Assembly: GCA_022059125.1 (NCBI GenBank)
Contig: JAEUWY010000002.1
Coordinates: 5,270,001-5,334,000 of the forward strand
DNA: 64,000 bases
From: Corynespora cassiicola
Taxonomy: Eukaryota > Ascomycota > Dothideomycetes > Pleosporales > Corynesporascaceae
Reading direction: 5' to 3'
The notes beneath the pieces are model-generated. The model worked only from the letters and a program-made list of their open reading frames with translations. It was not told the DNA's origin and searched no databases. The position numbers and the translations under genes are program-made. This document shows, in pieces, positions 21,181-31,635 of the stretch. Each line of letters begins with the position of its first letter. The stretch's first letter is position 1.

Positions 21181-23054
21181 CGTGTGGACATGACGGGGTG
21201 GGCCGTCCTTGTTCTTGCATTTTCGTCTGTTTTTGTTCTCTGCTTCTGCATTGCTACCATGGACGAGGTCTTTCAGGCATTTTTCGGCTTCTGGCAATGC
21301 GCATCTGGCTTCTTGGTTGCACTGATGGGCCAGCCAACCTGTTGAGCACCGAATGTTTCTCGAAACACGCCATTCGGTTCAATCTCTCAAAACAACTGGA
21401 CCCAGAAACGCCACTGCCTCTTCTACGAACCGAAAAACCGCCGAATCTCCCCTCGACATCATGGCAATACCCCTTGTTTCTTGCACCTCTTTTTTGGTGG
21501 ATTTTGCGTCATGATTTGTCCTAGCGTTTTTGCATCTCAATCGATCCCCTAGCATTTCCCCGGAGCCAAAAACCCAATGTGTTTTTAGTCTTTTTTTTTG
21601 AAGTATTCGGTCGTTACGGCAACAAAGATCAAATCCCCCCTTTAAACAACACTCCCCACACTATTACACCTTTTTGAGAAAGCCACAAAGTTACAAGATC
21701 AAAGTAATCAAGTTACTCGACGAGGAAATTGGAGGACTGGCAGACATATATGGATGAGAGGAGGAGCGACGGCGGACAACCCCACTCTATGCGTTTGAAT
21801 GATGATTTCGGAGGAGGGGGATGGGATGGAGGACGGGCGTGCTGGCTGGCTGGCTGATGGACTTGCCCCAAGTGATGGGTTTTGGACTTGTATTGGGCGG
21901 CTGGTTGGTTGTGTCCTGTCGGTAGGAGGTTGGATGCGAGGTTGGAGTGTTGGCTTGGCATGGGTGCTTTTGGCGGGTGGGCCGTGGAAGCGTGAAGTTT
22001 GCACGTCCCTAGTCTTGCATGGCCTTCCTCACGAGCTGGCGACATCGACCTGGATGGAAGGAAGAGAATGAGACAAGCAAAGAAAGAAAGTATAATAAGC
22101 ATATCGATAATGAGGTAGACGGGTTCATGTTTCCCCCTTTTTTTCCCTTCTCTGAGTACATGGTGTGCTGGGGGGTAAGAGGGTGCAAATGAGCGAGCTA
22201 GGAGTTGGAAGGTGGGGGTGTGAGGTCGTATGTAGCTTGCTTAGCTTGCTTGGCCTGGAAGAGCCGAAAGAGAGAGGAGAGAATGGATCCGTTTGCTTTG
22301 AATCTTTTTGCGGTGTTGTGTTTTGGGACTAAGGTGTGTGTGGGGGGGGGGGGGGGGGGAGGAGGGAAGTTGTGTGGGTTTGGGGTGTGATTTGAGGGGT
22401 GTGGAGGGAGTGTATGTGCGTGTCACTAGTATAAGGAGGGTAGTAGTGCGCTGAAAGTATGGGCTGAGTGGGAGCTTGCGAGGGAATCTGGGTGTGATGG
22501 TTTAACTAGGGTTGTGAAGGTACTGAGGCTTAGTGCAGCCTGTGCCTCGGGGATCATGAGGCTTTTTAGATGCCCGTGTGTTATTACTTGTGCTTCGAAG
22601 CTCTACTAGTCTCCCATAGGTTTTTAAATAACTATGCAGATAGGTGGGTGTGACGTCTGTTTTAGACACAAATGCAGAGCTTGTAGTCCCTTTTAAAAAC
22701 ACGATCTAATCAGTATGACTTACATGTAGACGTCCGGGAGACACGAATTTGTGATATCCAACAAGAAATATTGACGCTTGGTCGCGTGAGTACGGGCGGG
22801 TTCGGTAGGTGTGTCAAGCGAGAGATGTGTTGAGCGGTGGTATGGTTCTAGATTGGAAGAGATTTTTTGGTAATAAAGTGATTACAATTATGTATTAGAG
22901 AACTAATTTGAGATATTGTGTGCTTTGATATTGAACACCAAATAAAAGATATCGTGTTCTGTGGCCTTGAACGCCAGACAAATAAGACAAATAAATCTGA
23001 CTTTTTAGGATGTGCCTTGCCGGCAACAGTGCAGAAGGGATGTTGACCAGGAAT
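21181..23054. other. Intergenic, 1.9 kb
   Basis: Begins with T-rich runs likely belonging to the 3' untranslated region of the preceding gene. Frames around 21708-22102 and 22205-22426 are low complexity. A long G tract is listed separately. No gene supported. Confidence 0.5.
22342..22359. repeat. Poly-G tract (G18)
   Basis: Eighteen consecutive G on the plus strand within a G-rich surround (TGTGTG before, GGAGGG after). Long G runs are rare in fungal genomes and are prone to length errors. Confidence 0.95.
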
Positions 23055-24167
23055 CTATATGTTCCTTTGCCTGTATGGTAGATTCAGACACTTCTGTAGA
23101 AACTTGTCCCTCACTCTTATGGCGTTCTCATCATCAGCCAAATTTAGACTCTTCATAAGCTTCAAAGAAAATTTATCTGCGTACTCGTACCCAATTGCAT
23201 AAATCTTCTCTCTCTCCAGTTGAAGAACTTCTTTGAAGAGGTCGAAGGGAGTTTTCTTGAAGTCGACTCTCATCCTGGGGCTGGTCACTAGCCCCAGAAG
23301 CCCATAGACTTTATCCTGGGTGTCACGGCAGCCTTGCTGGCTCCACCGGTCGATGACATCATGGAGTTCGTGCTCCTCCTTATTCCATCCACTCCTTGCT
23401 TCCACCACATCCTCCCAACATTTCCAGTTAATACTGGAAGAGCTGCTCATCATTTTTCGCAAATCCTTCAAGTCTTTAAGATACCACTCCTGGTCTGCTG
23501 CAAGCACTTTAACATGGTGCGCTTTGAGGACCTCTTGTACGATCCAAAGTCTAGTCCAGTAGGTGTTTTCAGCCAAGAAGCGCACTCCAGGCTGAATGAG
23601 CATTTTGTAAAGTCCCCACATTGGTTTTAGGAATCTTCCACGATAGTAGCTCGTACCTGTGACATCGGAAAACCTCAGTACTGTCCACTGAATCATGCTC
23701 ATCTTTCCATCTCCAAGCCATATAAGCACTTCCTTCGCTTGGCTGTAGATCGTTGGCACGAGTTCTAGCTGCATGCTTTTCTCCCCATCGTTCAGCTGGT
23801 CGATGCAAATGGCATCGATCCAGAAAGGACCTTCGTTCCCTTTGTTCCGCATAGCCAAAAGGAAGGCCTTCAGATTCTGGCGAACATAAAATGGCTTGTT
23901 GTTGATCTTTATCTCGACAATGTCCTCCATTTGAGACGCCGTTCCCCATTCATAACTCAGTGCTGTATATTCGAGATTTTCCGGTGGCAGAGATGATTGG
24001 CCGTCGACCCTTCTTTTGCTCAATAATTGGCATTTTATCGTGGTTTCCTTGTCATCTTTGTACCGCGGTATTACCCTGAGAAGTCTAATGTATCTTGAAG
24101 CCTCAGCCCTCTTGAAAGCGTATGGGTGATAGTTGCTTTCTGCCTGCATTTTCTGGTCTAGCTCCAT
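23055..24167 (-). CDS. HET-domain (heterokaryon incompatibility) protein
   Basis: Single-exon gene of 370 residues. The HET domain spans about 60-220: ALSYEWG opens it, then PFWIDAICIDQLND and IYSQAKEVLIWLGDG, the conserved core of fungal incompatibility proteins. TYWTRLWIVQEVLKA and RDTQDKVYGLLGLV follow, both standard for the family. HET proteins trigger programmed cell death on non-self recognition; the domain resembles TIR folds. No extra C-terminal domain such as ankyrin or WD repeats is present, and the protein is at the short end of the family. The start at 24167 keeps the LRVIPRYKDDKE segment before the domain; no intron is needed. Confidence 0.9.
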   Translation of the reverse strand: MELDQKMQAESNYHPYAFKRAEASRYIRLLRVIPRYKDDKETTIKCQLLSKRRVDGQSSLPPENLEYTALSYEWGTASQMEDIVEIKINNKPFYVRQNLKAFLLAMRNKGNEGPFWIDAICIDQLNDGEKSMQLELVPTIYSQAKEVLIWLGDGKMSMIQWTVLRFSDVTGTSYYRGRFLKPMWGLYKMLIQPGVRFLAENTYWTRLWIVQEVLKAHHVKVLAADQEWYLKDLKDLRKMMSSSSSINWKCWEDVVEARSGWNKEEHELHDVIDRWSQQGCRDTQDKVYGLLGLVTSPRMRVDFKKTPFDLFKEVLQLEREKIYAIGYEYADKFSLKLMKSLNLADDENAIRVRDKFLQKCLNLPYRQRNI

Positions 24168-25131
24168 CGTGATTCGTCGAATCTTCGGCGGCTGAGATCA
24201 GATACTCTTCTGTACGTATGCGATAAACTCGGTGCGAAGGCTCGTTGATATCTTTGCGTTTTCGTACCGGCCTTCGAGGGGGTTTTGGACGGGTGTGAAT
24301 ACTCCGCGGCTACTCCTATGCAGTTTTAACTATGTGCTTGGTTAATATTGCGTTGGGGGGATATGAAACGACGAAATACAAAGTACCAGCACTGCTAGTG
24401 AGATTTTGTACGATGAGAGAGTTGCCACCGTGTTTCAGTTTTCAGTCCGAGCCTGAAGGCTGAGCCCTTCGGAAAGACCGAAAGCCCAGACGGGCTGAGC
24501 CTTGAGCATTGCATACGTAAGATAATGTTGGTGGCCTGTCATTCAGCCTTGTGCCACGGCCCCTGGCTGGTGTTCTAGGCCTGCACAAAATCGAGATCTG
24601 AGATGATGCGGGATAGAATATTGAATAAAACAGATATGTAGGATCAAAGAGTCGTTCAGAAGTCCGATTGGAACACAGCGAGCCTGTCAACTTTGTCTAG
24701 GGTACTTGATGTTACTCGATTCTACCCCAAGACAACACAAGTCTCCTGTAATAATCATAGGTCAGTCCAACTCATGTGTTGAAGGGATGTGAGACATTTA
24801 ACCGCCTGTATAGTCAGACCACTAAACATTAATTGAGGGCTCTGGTAGATTGGTGATTCATAGCAATGTCAGCCAAGACGCTTGAGCATGAGGGTGCGGA
24901 ATGTCTGAGGTTAGACTGGAGCTGACAGCTTGGCTTTCCAGCCGACCGCCTTTTACGCCGCCTTGTACTGCCGGCAAATCACCCCGCCCGCGCTCGCATG
25001 CATCATCCACTTTACAAATCACGTCTTTCCTAACTTTCAACAACCTTTTCTACAACACCTTTTTCTTATTAGATTTTTTCACAAACACAGCAACTAACTT
25101 CAAAACTCTCAAGTAGATTTCAATCGAAAAC
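24168..25131. other. Intergenic, divergent promoters of HET and GST genes
   Basis: No gene seen. A short segment at about 24445-24505 has several self-complementary GGCTGAGCC/GGCTCAG-like pieces and may fold, but no RNA family is recognised. Confidence 0.45.
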
Positions 25132-26527
25132 ATGGCAGCTAAAGAAATCCACAAATACGGTACAGACGATGGGTGGCACGGCGTTATTGAAGAAGGCGGC
25201 GAGTTTCCCCCGGAGAAAGGAAGATACCATCTTTACATTGGTAAATATTCAGCTTCTGAAGTGTTATCTCTTTACCTTTTTTCGTGAATTACTATCAATT
25301 TCTCCATTACATGTCTTTGTTTCTATTTTCATCTCACGTCAATTTCAATTGAAGCTTCCACTGCTACATTTAGAACAAATGAAGTATCTCGTTCGTCAAC
25401 GTTCATCCCTCAAACGAAGAATTGATCATTTTCTATGATTGTGGTTTTCTTTCTCAAATCCTTCTTTCTACCTTCATCGCATAGAAATTGAGACTACTTT
25501 CCTAAGACCTACTGACGATCCTTGAAAGGTCTGTTCTGTCCCTTCGCGCATCGAGTAAACCTCGTCCGCCACCTCAAACACCTCCAAGACAAAATCAGCA
25601 TCTCAGTCGTAAGACCCTATCCCAAGGGTACCGAAGGATGGCGCTTCCCTTCCTCTAACGACGAAGTACCCTCCCAATCCCATTTCCCTTACAAACGACC
25701 CCGACCTGACCGCGTCCAAGTATCCCGCTGCAACCATCGACCACCTCTTCAACAGCAAACTCTTCCAAGAAGTCTACTTCCGCGACGACCCCGCCTATAA
25801 AGGCCGCTACAGCGTACCTCTCCTCTGGGACAAAAAAACCAACCGCATTGTCAACAACGAATCGCTCGAGATGCTCCGCTGGCTTCCTTCCGCCTTCAAC
25901 TCGCTCCTCAGCCCTCAAGATGGCGCCATCGACTTTTATCCTTCCCACCTCCGCGCGACTATCGATTCCGTCTCCGCCTGGCTCAAGCCAAACATCAACG
26001 CCGGCGTGTACCGCGCTGGCTTCGCGCGCACGCAGGAAGACTACGAAGCCGCGATACCGCCACTATTCGGCGCGTTGAACAAGCTCGAGAAGCTGATCGC
26101 GGAGAATGGAGGCCCGTATGTGCTTGGCAAGGAGTTGACAGAGTTAGATTTGTTGGCGTATCCGACGATTGTGAGGTTCGATGTCGTGTATGTGCAGCAC
26201 TTCAAGACGAATCTGGGGACGATTAGGCATGAGTATCCCGTACTGAATAATTGGTTGAAGAATTTGTATTTCAATGTGGAAGGATTCAAGGAGAGTGTGG
26301 ACTTCAAGCATATCAAGGAGAATGTGAGTTTGTTTCTGATTAGTGCTGGAACTGGGGAAGCTGATGAAGTGCAGTATACGAAGAGCCACTCGGATATCAA
26401 TCCCTTGGCCATTACACCCTTGGGGCCTTATCCGGAGGTCGAGGAGGGGTATGAAGCAGATTGGTCGAAGCTTAAGCCTGGGCAAGTCAAGCATCCGCTG
26501 GTTTTGGAGGCGCAAAGCAAACTGTGA
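25132..26527 (+). CDS. Xi-class glutathione transferase (S-glutathionyl-hydroquinone reductase, ECM4-like)
   Basis: Reduces S-glutathionyl-hydroquinones with glutathione. Four exons are inferred: 25132-25240, 25529-25665, 25721-26323 and 26375-26527 (333 residues, normal for the family). The first intron is long (288 nt). The second, 55 nt ending TCCAAG, restores the frame and yields NDEYPAATIDHLF, the expected block. The third is 51 nt and in frame. The catalytic Cys is Cys40 in the motif CPFAHR; family members usually have CPWAHR. Further family blocks are YKGRYSVPLLWDKKT, RIVNNESLE, YRAGFARTQEDYE, VRFDVVYVQHFKTN, IRHEYPVLNNWLKNLY and the HSDINPLAITPLGP tail. Likely cytosolic or mitochondrial; a role in quinone or xenobiotic detoxification is family knowledge, not shown here. 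Confidence 0.93.
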
Positions 26528-27459
26528 TTCAGCTAACCGAGATGTGAAAAATGGACTGATGCTAAATAAAGCATCTAATTTGAATAGCTAGGTCAAGGAT
26601 GAAAAATCGGCACAGGGAAAATAGCATTTGGATGGAAACTGTATCACAGGCAAAGTCGGGCGAAATCAGTGCAACTTCATGCTTTATCCGCAGCTTTACG
26701 ATCTTCCCGCTTCGGATCTGAACCTAGCTTTCTTAAATACAAGCTGCAACGCATCTTGGAACTTCCACGTAACTTTGGCCATCGTCTTGATAGTTTGAGT
26801 TTTAAAACAACCCCATCATCAGATGTCAACGAAGCTGCAGAGAACAAGACATTGCGCGCCGGACTAGCCGAGGCTCTCCCTACAGCGTTTTGCGTTTTTA
26901 TTCGCGAGTCCCCAACACTTTTTGTATCTCTGGGCATGTTTAGGGGCAGTCCCTGTGTGTCTGTTTTGTGATTTTGGACCCCGGTCCGTGTTTGATTTTA
27001 TTCAATTTGAAAGATATTATGCACCTGGCGTCCATAGCGTTTTGAACCAGTTCTGTGCATCAGAGTCTTCCTCAACCCATTTTGTGATCTTTTCCACATC
27101 TTCAATCTTTTCGTGTTCGACATTTTTGATGAAACTACGAAAAAAATGTTGTATTTCGCTGTGAACCGAAAAACTTCATACATAATTCCCAAGTTCACGC
27201 AAGATTGCACTTCAATATCGAATTGGTTGACCCGGCTAGTAGTTGAATCGAGATCTCCGTGTGGTATTCCAGGACACGGAGAAGAACTGAGACGAGGGCA
27301 CTCCGTGCGGGGTCCGAGGTGTGTGAACTTTGAGACTCGAGGAACAGCGCGCCAGCTAAAAGCTAGGACAAGGAGTGATTGCAGATTGTGCTCTGCATCT
27401 GCAGGATCCAGTTCGATTTCCGATAGACTCAGTAGGAAAAGGGGCTTTCCTACCAGAGA
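26528..27459. other. Intergenic with no supported gene
   Basis: 3' flank of the GST gene followed by sequence with short frames (26669-26971, 27113-27469) that have no motif or conserved look. It borders the decayed NTPase fragments. Confidence 0.45.
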
Positions 27460-27635
27460 AGCAACATAGCAGTGGGGGTTTTGCCAACTCCAGGAGGGCC
27501 ATGTAGGAGGATACTTTGGGGCGCCCTTTTGTGGTTGATTTTGTAGTCTATATCTGTGGCGTACGCCCTCTCACGAGAGAGCAGTACTGAAATTCGGTCG
27601 TGAAACATTCGACACGCTTCGTCAACTACTAGCTT
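27460..27635 (-). pseudogene. Remnant of a P-loop (AAA-like) ATPase
   Basis: Reading the minus strand from 27635 gives about 57 open codons, including VVDEACRMFHDR and then QSILLHGPPGVGKTPTA, a textbook Walker A (GPPGVGKT at 27477-27500). The frame is closed by a stop about 10 codons after the P-loop, and upstream it meets stops too. No Walker B or arginine finger is found in the following 300 bp in any minus-strand frame. The piece therefore looks like a broken AAA-type ATPase gene. A donor-like GTAGGA directly after the P-loop could also mean an unrecognised intron, but no continuing exon was found. Confidence 0.55.
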
Positions 27636-27754
27636 TCGATATCGATGAGAACTTCTTTAGACTCTCCGATTTCGAGAAGTGAAGGACGGGTGAGTACGCA
27701 CGTCTTCTAATACTGCATGGCTCCACAGTAGCCCCAGAACAGACAGAACAGAGC

Positions 27755-28291
27755 TTGAATTTACAGGCTGCCGTGCGACTTGCGGGTGAGTTCCAAGAGC
27801 TTTCCTACGAAAATCCACTGATGATCAAGCATTCTGGCAGAGTCAACGAGAAGGTCACTGCACAAAAGGATAAGGTTCCATGTGTAAATGTCGCGTCCAG
27901 TTTAGTTTTCCAAGTACTAAGATCCGGAAATGGGGTAGACGGCGTTCTCCGAAAAGAAATGGTGTATCGGGACCTAAAGAACCAACCTCGAGAGATTAGG
28001 ATACCTTTGGACGAAGCGACACGACATATAGTGGAACTGTTCAAAACACTGGAAGGCCTGGTAAGGAAATTGAAAAACAGTAGAGTGATCGTAATTATCG
28101 ACAGAATTAACCAGATTCAAGGTAACATGGAAAGATTCCTAGACCCACTTGTGGCGCTGATGAAAAACGGTTACTGTATGATTAGGGTCTTCTTGGCTTC
28201 GCAAGCTGATTTGTCGTTTGACGCTTCACAGATTCGGTATAAGTTGGATGAAGGACGATATAGTTCTTTGGAATTCCACCAAAATGGTTGA
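27755..28291 (+). pseudogene. Fragment of a fungal NTPase-like protein
   Basis: A 178-codon frame of good protein character. Residues near 110-120 read RVIVIIDRINQIQGN, a Walker-B-like strand seen in STAND-type fungal proteins, then LDPLVALMKNGYCMIRVFLASQ. There is no P-loop upstream on this strand and the frame ends without the usual downstream domains, so it looks like an internal fragment of a larger gene. The first ATG may not be a real start. It lies back to back with a P-loop remnant on the other strand, which suggests rearrangement of decayed genes. An alternative is a genuine multi-exon gene whose other exons I cannot find. Confidence 0.45.
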
Positions 28292-28519
28292 AGACCTGCC
28301 AATGAGTAGTAAAGGATATGGCACACGGCTTGATCATATATGCATTTTACTCGTGCTCCGGTACACCCCTACGCCCCTTTTGATTCAGCATCACACCGTA
28401 AAGGCTCATCAACTTGTTCCTCTCGTAATCACTAGTGGTATCTCATGCAGTCTCAAACTCCGTGTTCTCGTAGAATCGCTGTGGCCGTTGCTGTAAGCAT
28501 TGTTGAAGTGGCGTTAGCA

Positions 28520-28869
28520 TCACCGTTCAACACCATCAGTGGCCTCGAAGCAGTCCTCAAAGTTCTTCGTGTGCTTGTTTGCGGCGTGCTCGCGGAGCAT
28601 CTTGCGGTTGGTGGTGCTCTGGAAGGTCTGGAAGCAAGTCTTGCACTTGACGGTCTGGGCAGCGGAGTTCTATTCACGGTCAGGCGAGGGTCCCGGGGCG
28701 CGGGTTCTTCGTGGTATTCAAACGTACGGCTTTGAGCTGGCTCTTTGCCTCACCCTTGCCGCCCTTGCCGGCGTTGCGCTCACGCTTCTGTTGTGCTCTG
28801 CCACCTGTCAGCCTCGGGGTTTGTTCGAAATTAGCGATTATGGAGTGCTTACTTGGCTCCGTTACCCAT
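28520..28869 (-). CDS. Small C2H2 zinc-finger protein (ZNF706/At2g23090-like)
   Basis: A 78-residue protein assembled from three exons: 28869-28853 (17 nt), 28797-28728 and 28669-28520. Introns are 55 and 58 nt with GTAAGC/GGCAG and GTACGT/ATAG ends. The start MGNGAKAQQKRERN is the hallmark N-terminus of the 4F5/zinc-finger family. The second half has VKCKTCFQTFQ, then REHAANKHTKNFEDCF: a CxxC pair and a His-x5-His pair forming one C2H2 finger. Homologues are conserved from plants to animals, have size near 75-80, and are poorly characterised. The tail ATDGVER is short. The tiny first exon and 5' intron right after the start are typical of fungal copies. It is too fragmented to appear as a long frame. 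Confidence 0.9.
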
Positions 28870-29537
28870 GGCTGTCGCTGAGGGCTTGTGAATTTGTTTT
28901 AGATCAGTCTGTGAGTGCGAAAGGGTTCGGAGAGGGTCGTGTGTGGATTGTCGTTGGCCGTTGTGGTGAGATATTTTTATCGGAGGGGTCTGGCCTCTAG
29001 AAAAGGCGGGCGACGATCACTTCCGAGTGACGCTAATCCCGTTTTGGTATACCTCCAAACCGCCATGTCACATGAGCATCCTTTGTTCTTCTCTAGGACT
29101 CCTCACCACCCTTCATTCATTCGCACTTCCCCGCGAACGTGTCAGGCCTGTGCGGGAGAGAGCATGGGCCGAGTCATAATGGTGTATCCGCCTCCATAAC
29201 CGGTTTGGCCCCCGCTGGCGACATATCGAATACGCGACGCCTCCCCGACTTTTCGGTTTCAGGCAAAATTCGATATGTTATCACCGTCATCGGAGGAGGA
29301 TATATATCTATGAGCTGATCTCAGCTATAATCGTACCTTCTATGCTTGGCTAACACACCAACTGGCTTGTGAAGCTTGTTTTCACATATACTGTCCAGAA
29401 GGTGTTTGTCTTCATTCCTCAGGTACACGTTATATACCCTTGATCACAGTCATCAGTTCGTGCCACTTGCAATACTCTTTTATTCTTCTTGCTCCTTTGT
29501 ATTTTGATCCTTACTCTCTCTTGCGTTTGCGAGTATC
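28870..29537. other. Divergent promoter region, zinc-finger and CDF genes
   Basis: Sequence between two divergent start codons. No coding frame with motifs. TATA-like TATATATC at about 29300 and pyrimidine-rich DNA around 29460-29520 lie upstream of the transporter gene. Confidence 0.5.
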
Positions 29538-30883
29538 ATGGCACCCCTTAGCCTTAATATCTCCCGCAAGGCGCGACTTCGTGCGGTCATTGCCATCTCT
29601 TTTGCTTTTTTTGCTGCGGAAATATCAAGTAGGATTCAACTTGCAGCCATTAGTTGGACAGTCTGTTTGCTGACATCAATAGCGGGCTTCTATACGCGCT
29701 CGCTTGCCTTGATCGCGGATGCTTTCCATTATTTGAATGATTTGATTGGCTTCATCGTTGCCCTCGTTGCTGTGCAAGTCACAGAACGCAAGACTTCGCC
29801 TCAGGATCTCTCCTTTGGATGGGCTCGAGCGCAGCTTCTTGGAGCCTTCTTCAACGGCGCATTTCTTCTTGCATTGGGGTTAAGTATTGCCTTACAGTCT
29901 ATTGAACGTTTCATTTCGCTCCAACGTATGTTTCCACGAAGTTTGAGTCGCAGTGGTATTTACGTGGTGCAGATGTGGAGAATCCGAAGATTGTCTTGAT
30001 CGTGGGATGTGTAGGGCTGGGCCTGAACATCATTAGTGCAGCTTTCCTCCATGGTATGTTGTAGGCCGATCTCGGGGTGCCTTGCTAAAGATTTTTAGAG
30101 CATGACCATGGCCACGGACATGGGCACGACCACGGGCATGGTCACCGGCATTCACATGAGTCCCACTCCCGGGAAGAAACACAAGTCCAAGCGGACGGAG
30201 CAGAACCCAAACGAGCACATACACACACAGATCATGCATCTCATATGCATGCAACGACGCAGACCAAAGCTCCTGGCATCGACCTGGGTATTCTCGGCGT
30301 TCTGATCCACCTACTTGGCGATGCCATCAATAATATTGGGGTAATAATATCCGCCCTGATCATCTGGCTCACAAAATATCGGGGCCGGTTTTACGCCGAT
30401 CCAGCTGTCAGTATGTGGATCGCAATAATGATCCTGGCTTCAGCTATACCGTTGACTAAGAGAAGCGGGAATATTCTCCTAGAATCGGCCCCTCCAGGCG
30501 TCAAGATTGAAGATGTGAGGCATGATCTCGAATCCATCCCCGGCGTCCAATCGGTCCATGAGTTGCACGTCTGGCGCCTAGACCAAAAAAAGGCCATTGC
30601 AAGTGCCCACGTGGTCGTGAAAGAAGAGAACCTCGAATCGTTCATGCAAAAAGCACAGACTTTTTCGGAATGTCTGCATGCCTATGGAATCCATTCCGCT
30701 ACCCTTCAACCCGAGCTGGCCCCCAGATTGGAAGAAGGAGAGAATGTGAACACGGTTATAGCGGGAGCACCGGCATCTAGCGGGGCTAGTGCGACCGGGA
30801 GTTTACGGCAGAGGTCTCAGGTCATTTCCAAGTGTGGACTGACCTGTGGCAGACTTTGTCAGCCACTCATGTGCTGCAATTGA
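29538..30883 (+). CDS. Cation diffusion facilitator zinc transporter (ZRC1/COT1-like)
   Basis: Moves Zn2+ (and possibly Co2+) from the cytosol into the vacuole or another organelle in exchange for protons. Four exons are inferred: 29538-29628, 29683-29925, 29973-30053 and 30099-30883 (399 residues). The 54-nt first intron is in frame, but its removal gives the expected AAEISTGFYTRSLALIADAFHYLND. Metal-site motifs HxxxD are visible at His46-Asp50 (second span) and HLLGD in the fifth span. Exon 4 opens with a His-rich cytosolic loop of HDHGHG-type repeats (about 139-190), typical of zinc-loaded CDFs. The C-terminal domain begins PPGVKIEDVRHDLESIPGV and contains HELHVWRL. The final residues CGRLCQPLMCCN are less family-like, so the 3' end may hide another intron. 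Confidence 0.92.
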
Positions 30884-31635
30884 TCCCGGGTCGTCTGGCC
30901 GGAATACTTGGTGCCACCTTGATGGATTTCTACGATCCAGCCCTGTTCTTTTTGCCAATCCATGTCATGAGCTTGTGCGTAATAACAGAAATAACTCCCT
31001 TCCTCATTACTATCTTCGTTCAATTCCCATAGTTGCTTCTTTTTCATTAAAATCTTACACGAGAAGGTTGCCAGCATCTTGCATGCTCGACTTGCATATA
31101 CTAGCCCCGGAACCTTCCGCTTCGAGACTCTTTGTTCCGTCTTTTAGCCTTAGGCCATTGCTTCGTATTCGGCCATCCTGGAACACTGACGGTCCACCAA
31201 CATTGGATGTCTACGCGAAGTCGGAGACAGATGATGCTAATAATTCCGCCGCGGCCGCTACGTTACTCAAGGCGTCCTAGGTACTTGGCGGGCGGGGTGA
31301 TGCCGCGCAAATTTTTATCAGATGGACAAGCGTTCTTATCTGATTGAATACTTGCCTATTCAGGCACACTCCTTCCGCAGCCCTCATCGTCGTACGCCTA
31401 ATATGAGGTCATGACAAGACCTCATTAACCGGCCTTACTCGTGCAACCATTTGATCAGCCCCGCGGTAAGTTCTATGACGTGTCCGAGGCCGGCCCTCGT
31501 CCCTCCATGGAGGGGCAGCTTTGCGGGTTGAAAAGGATGCGGTGTTCCGCCAGTTATTCTCCTGTTTCCTTTTGAGATTCAGTTTTCTACAGACCGTTAT
31601 TATTCTTTTTGTTTGAGATACCCAAATTTTTCATC
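30884..31635. other. Intergenic, 750 bp
   Basis: No supported gene. Holds the transporter 3' end and the O-methyltransferase promoter; a pyrimidine-rich stretch around 31550-31620 precedes the latter start. Confidence 0.5.

Noticed and set aside
27113..27469. 118-codon plus-strand frame
   Set aside because: Runs antisense into the P-loop remnant and has no conserved character.
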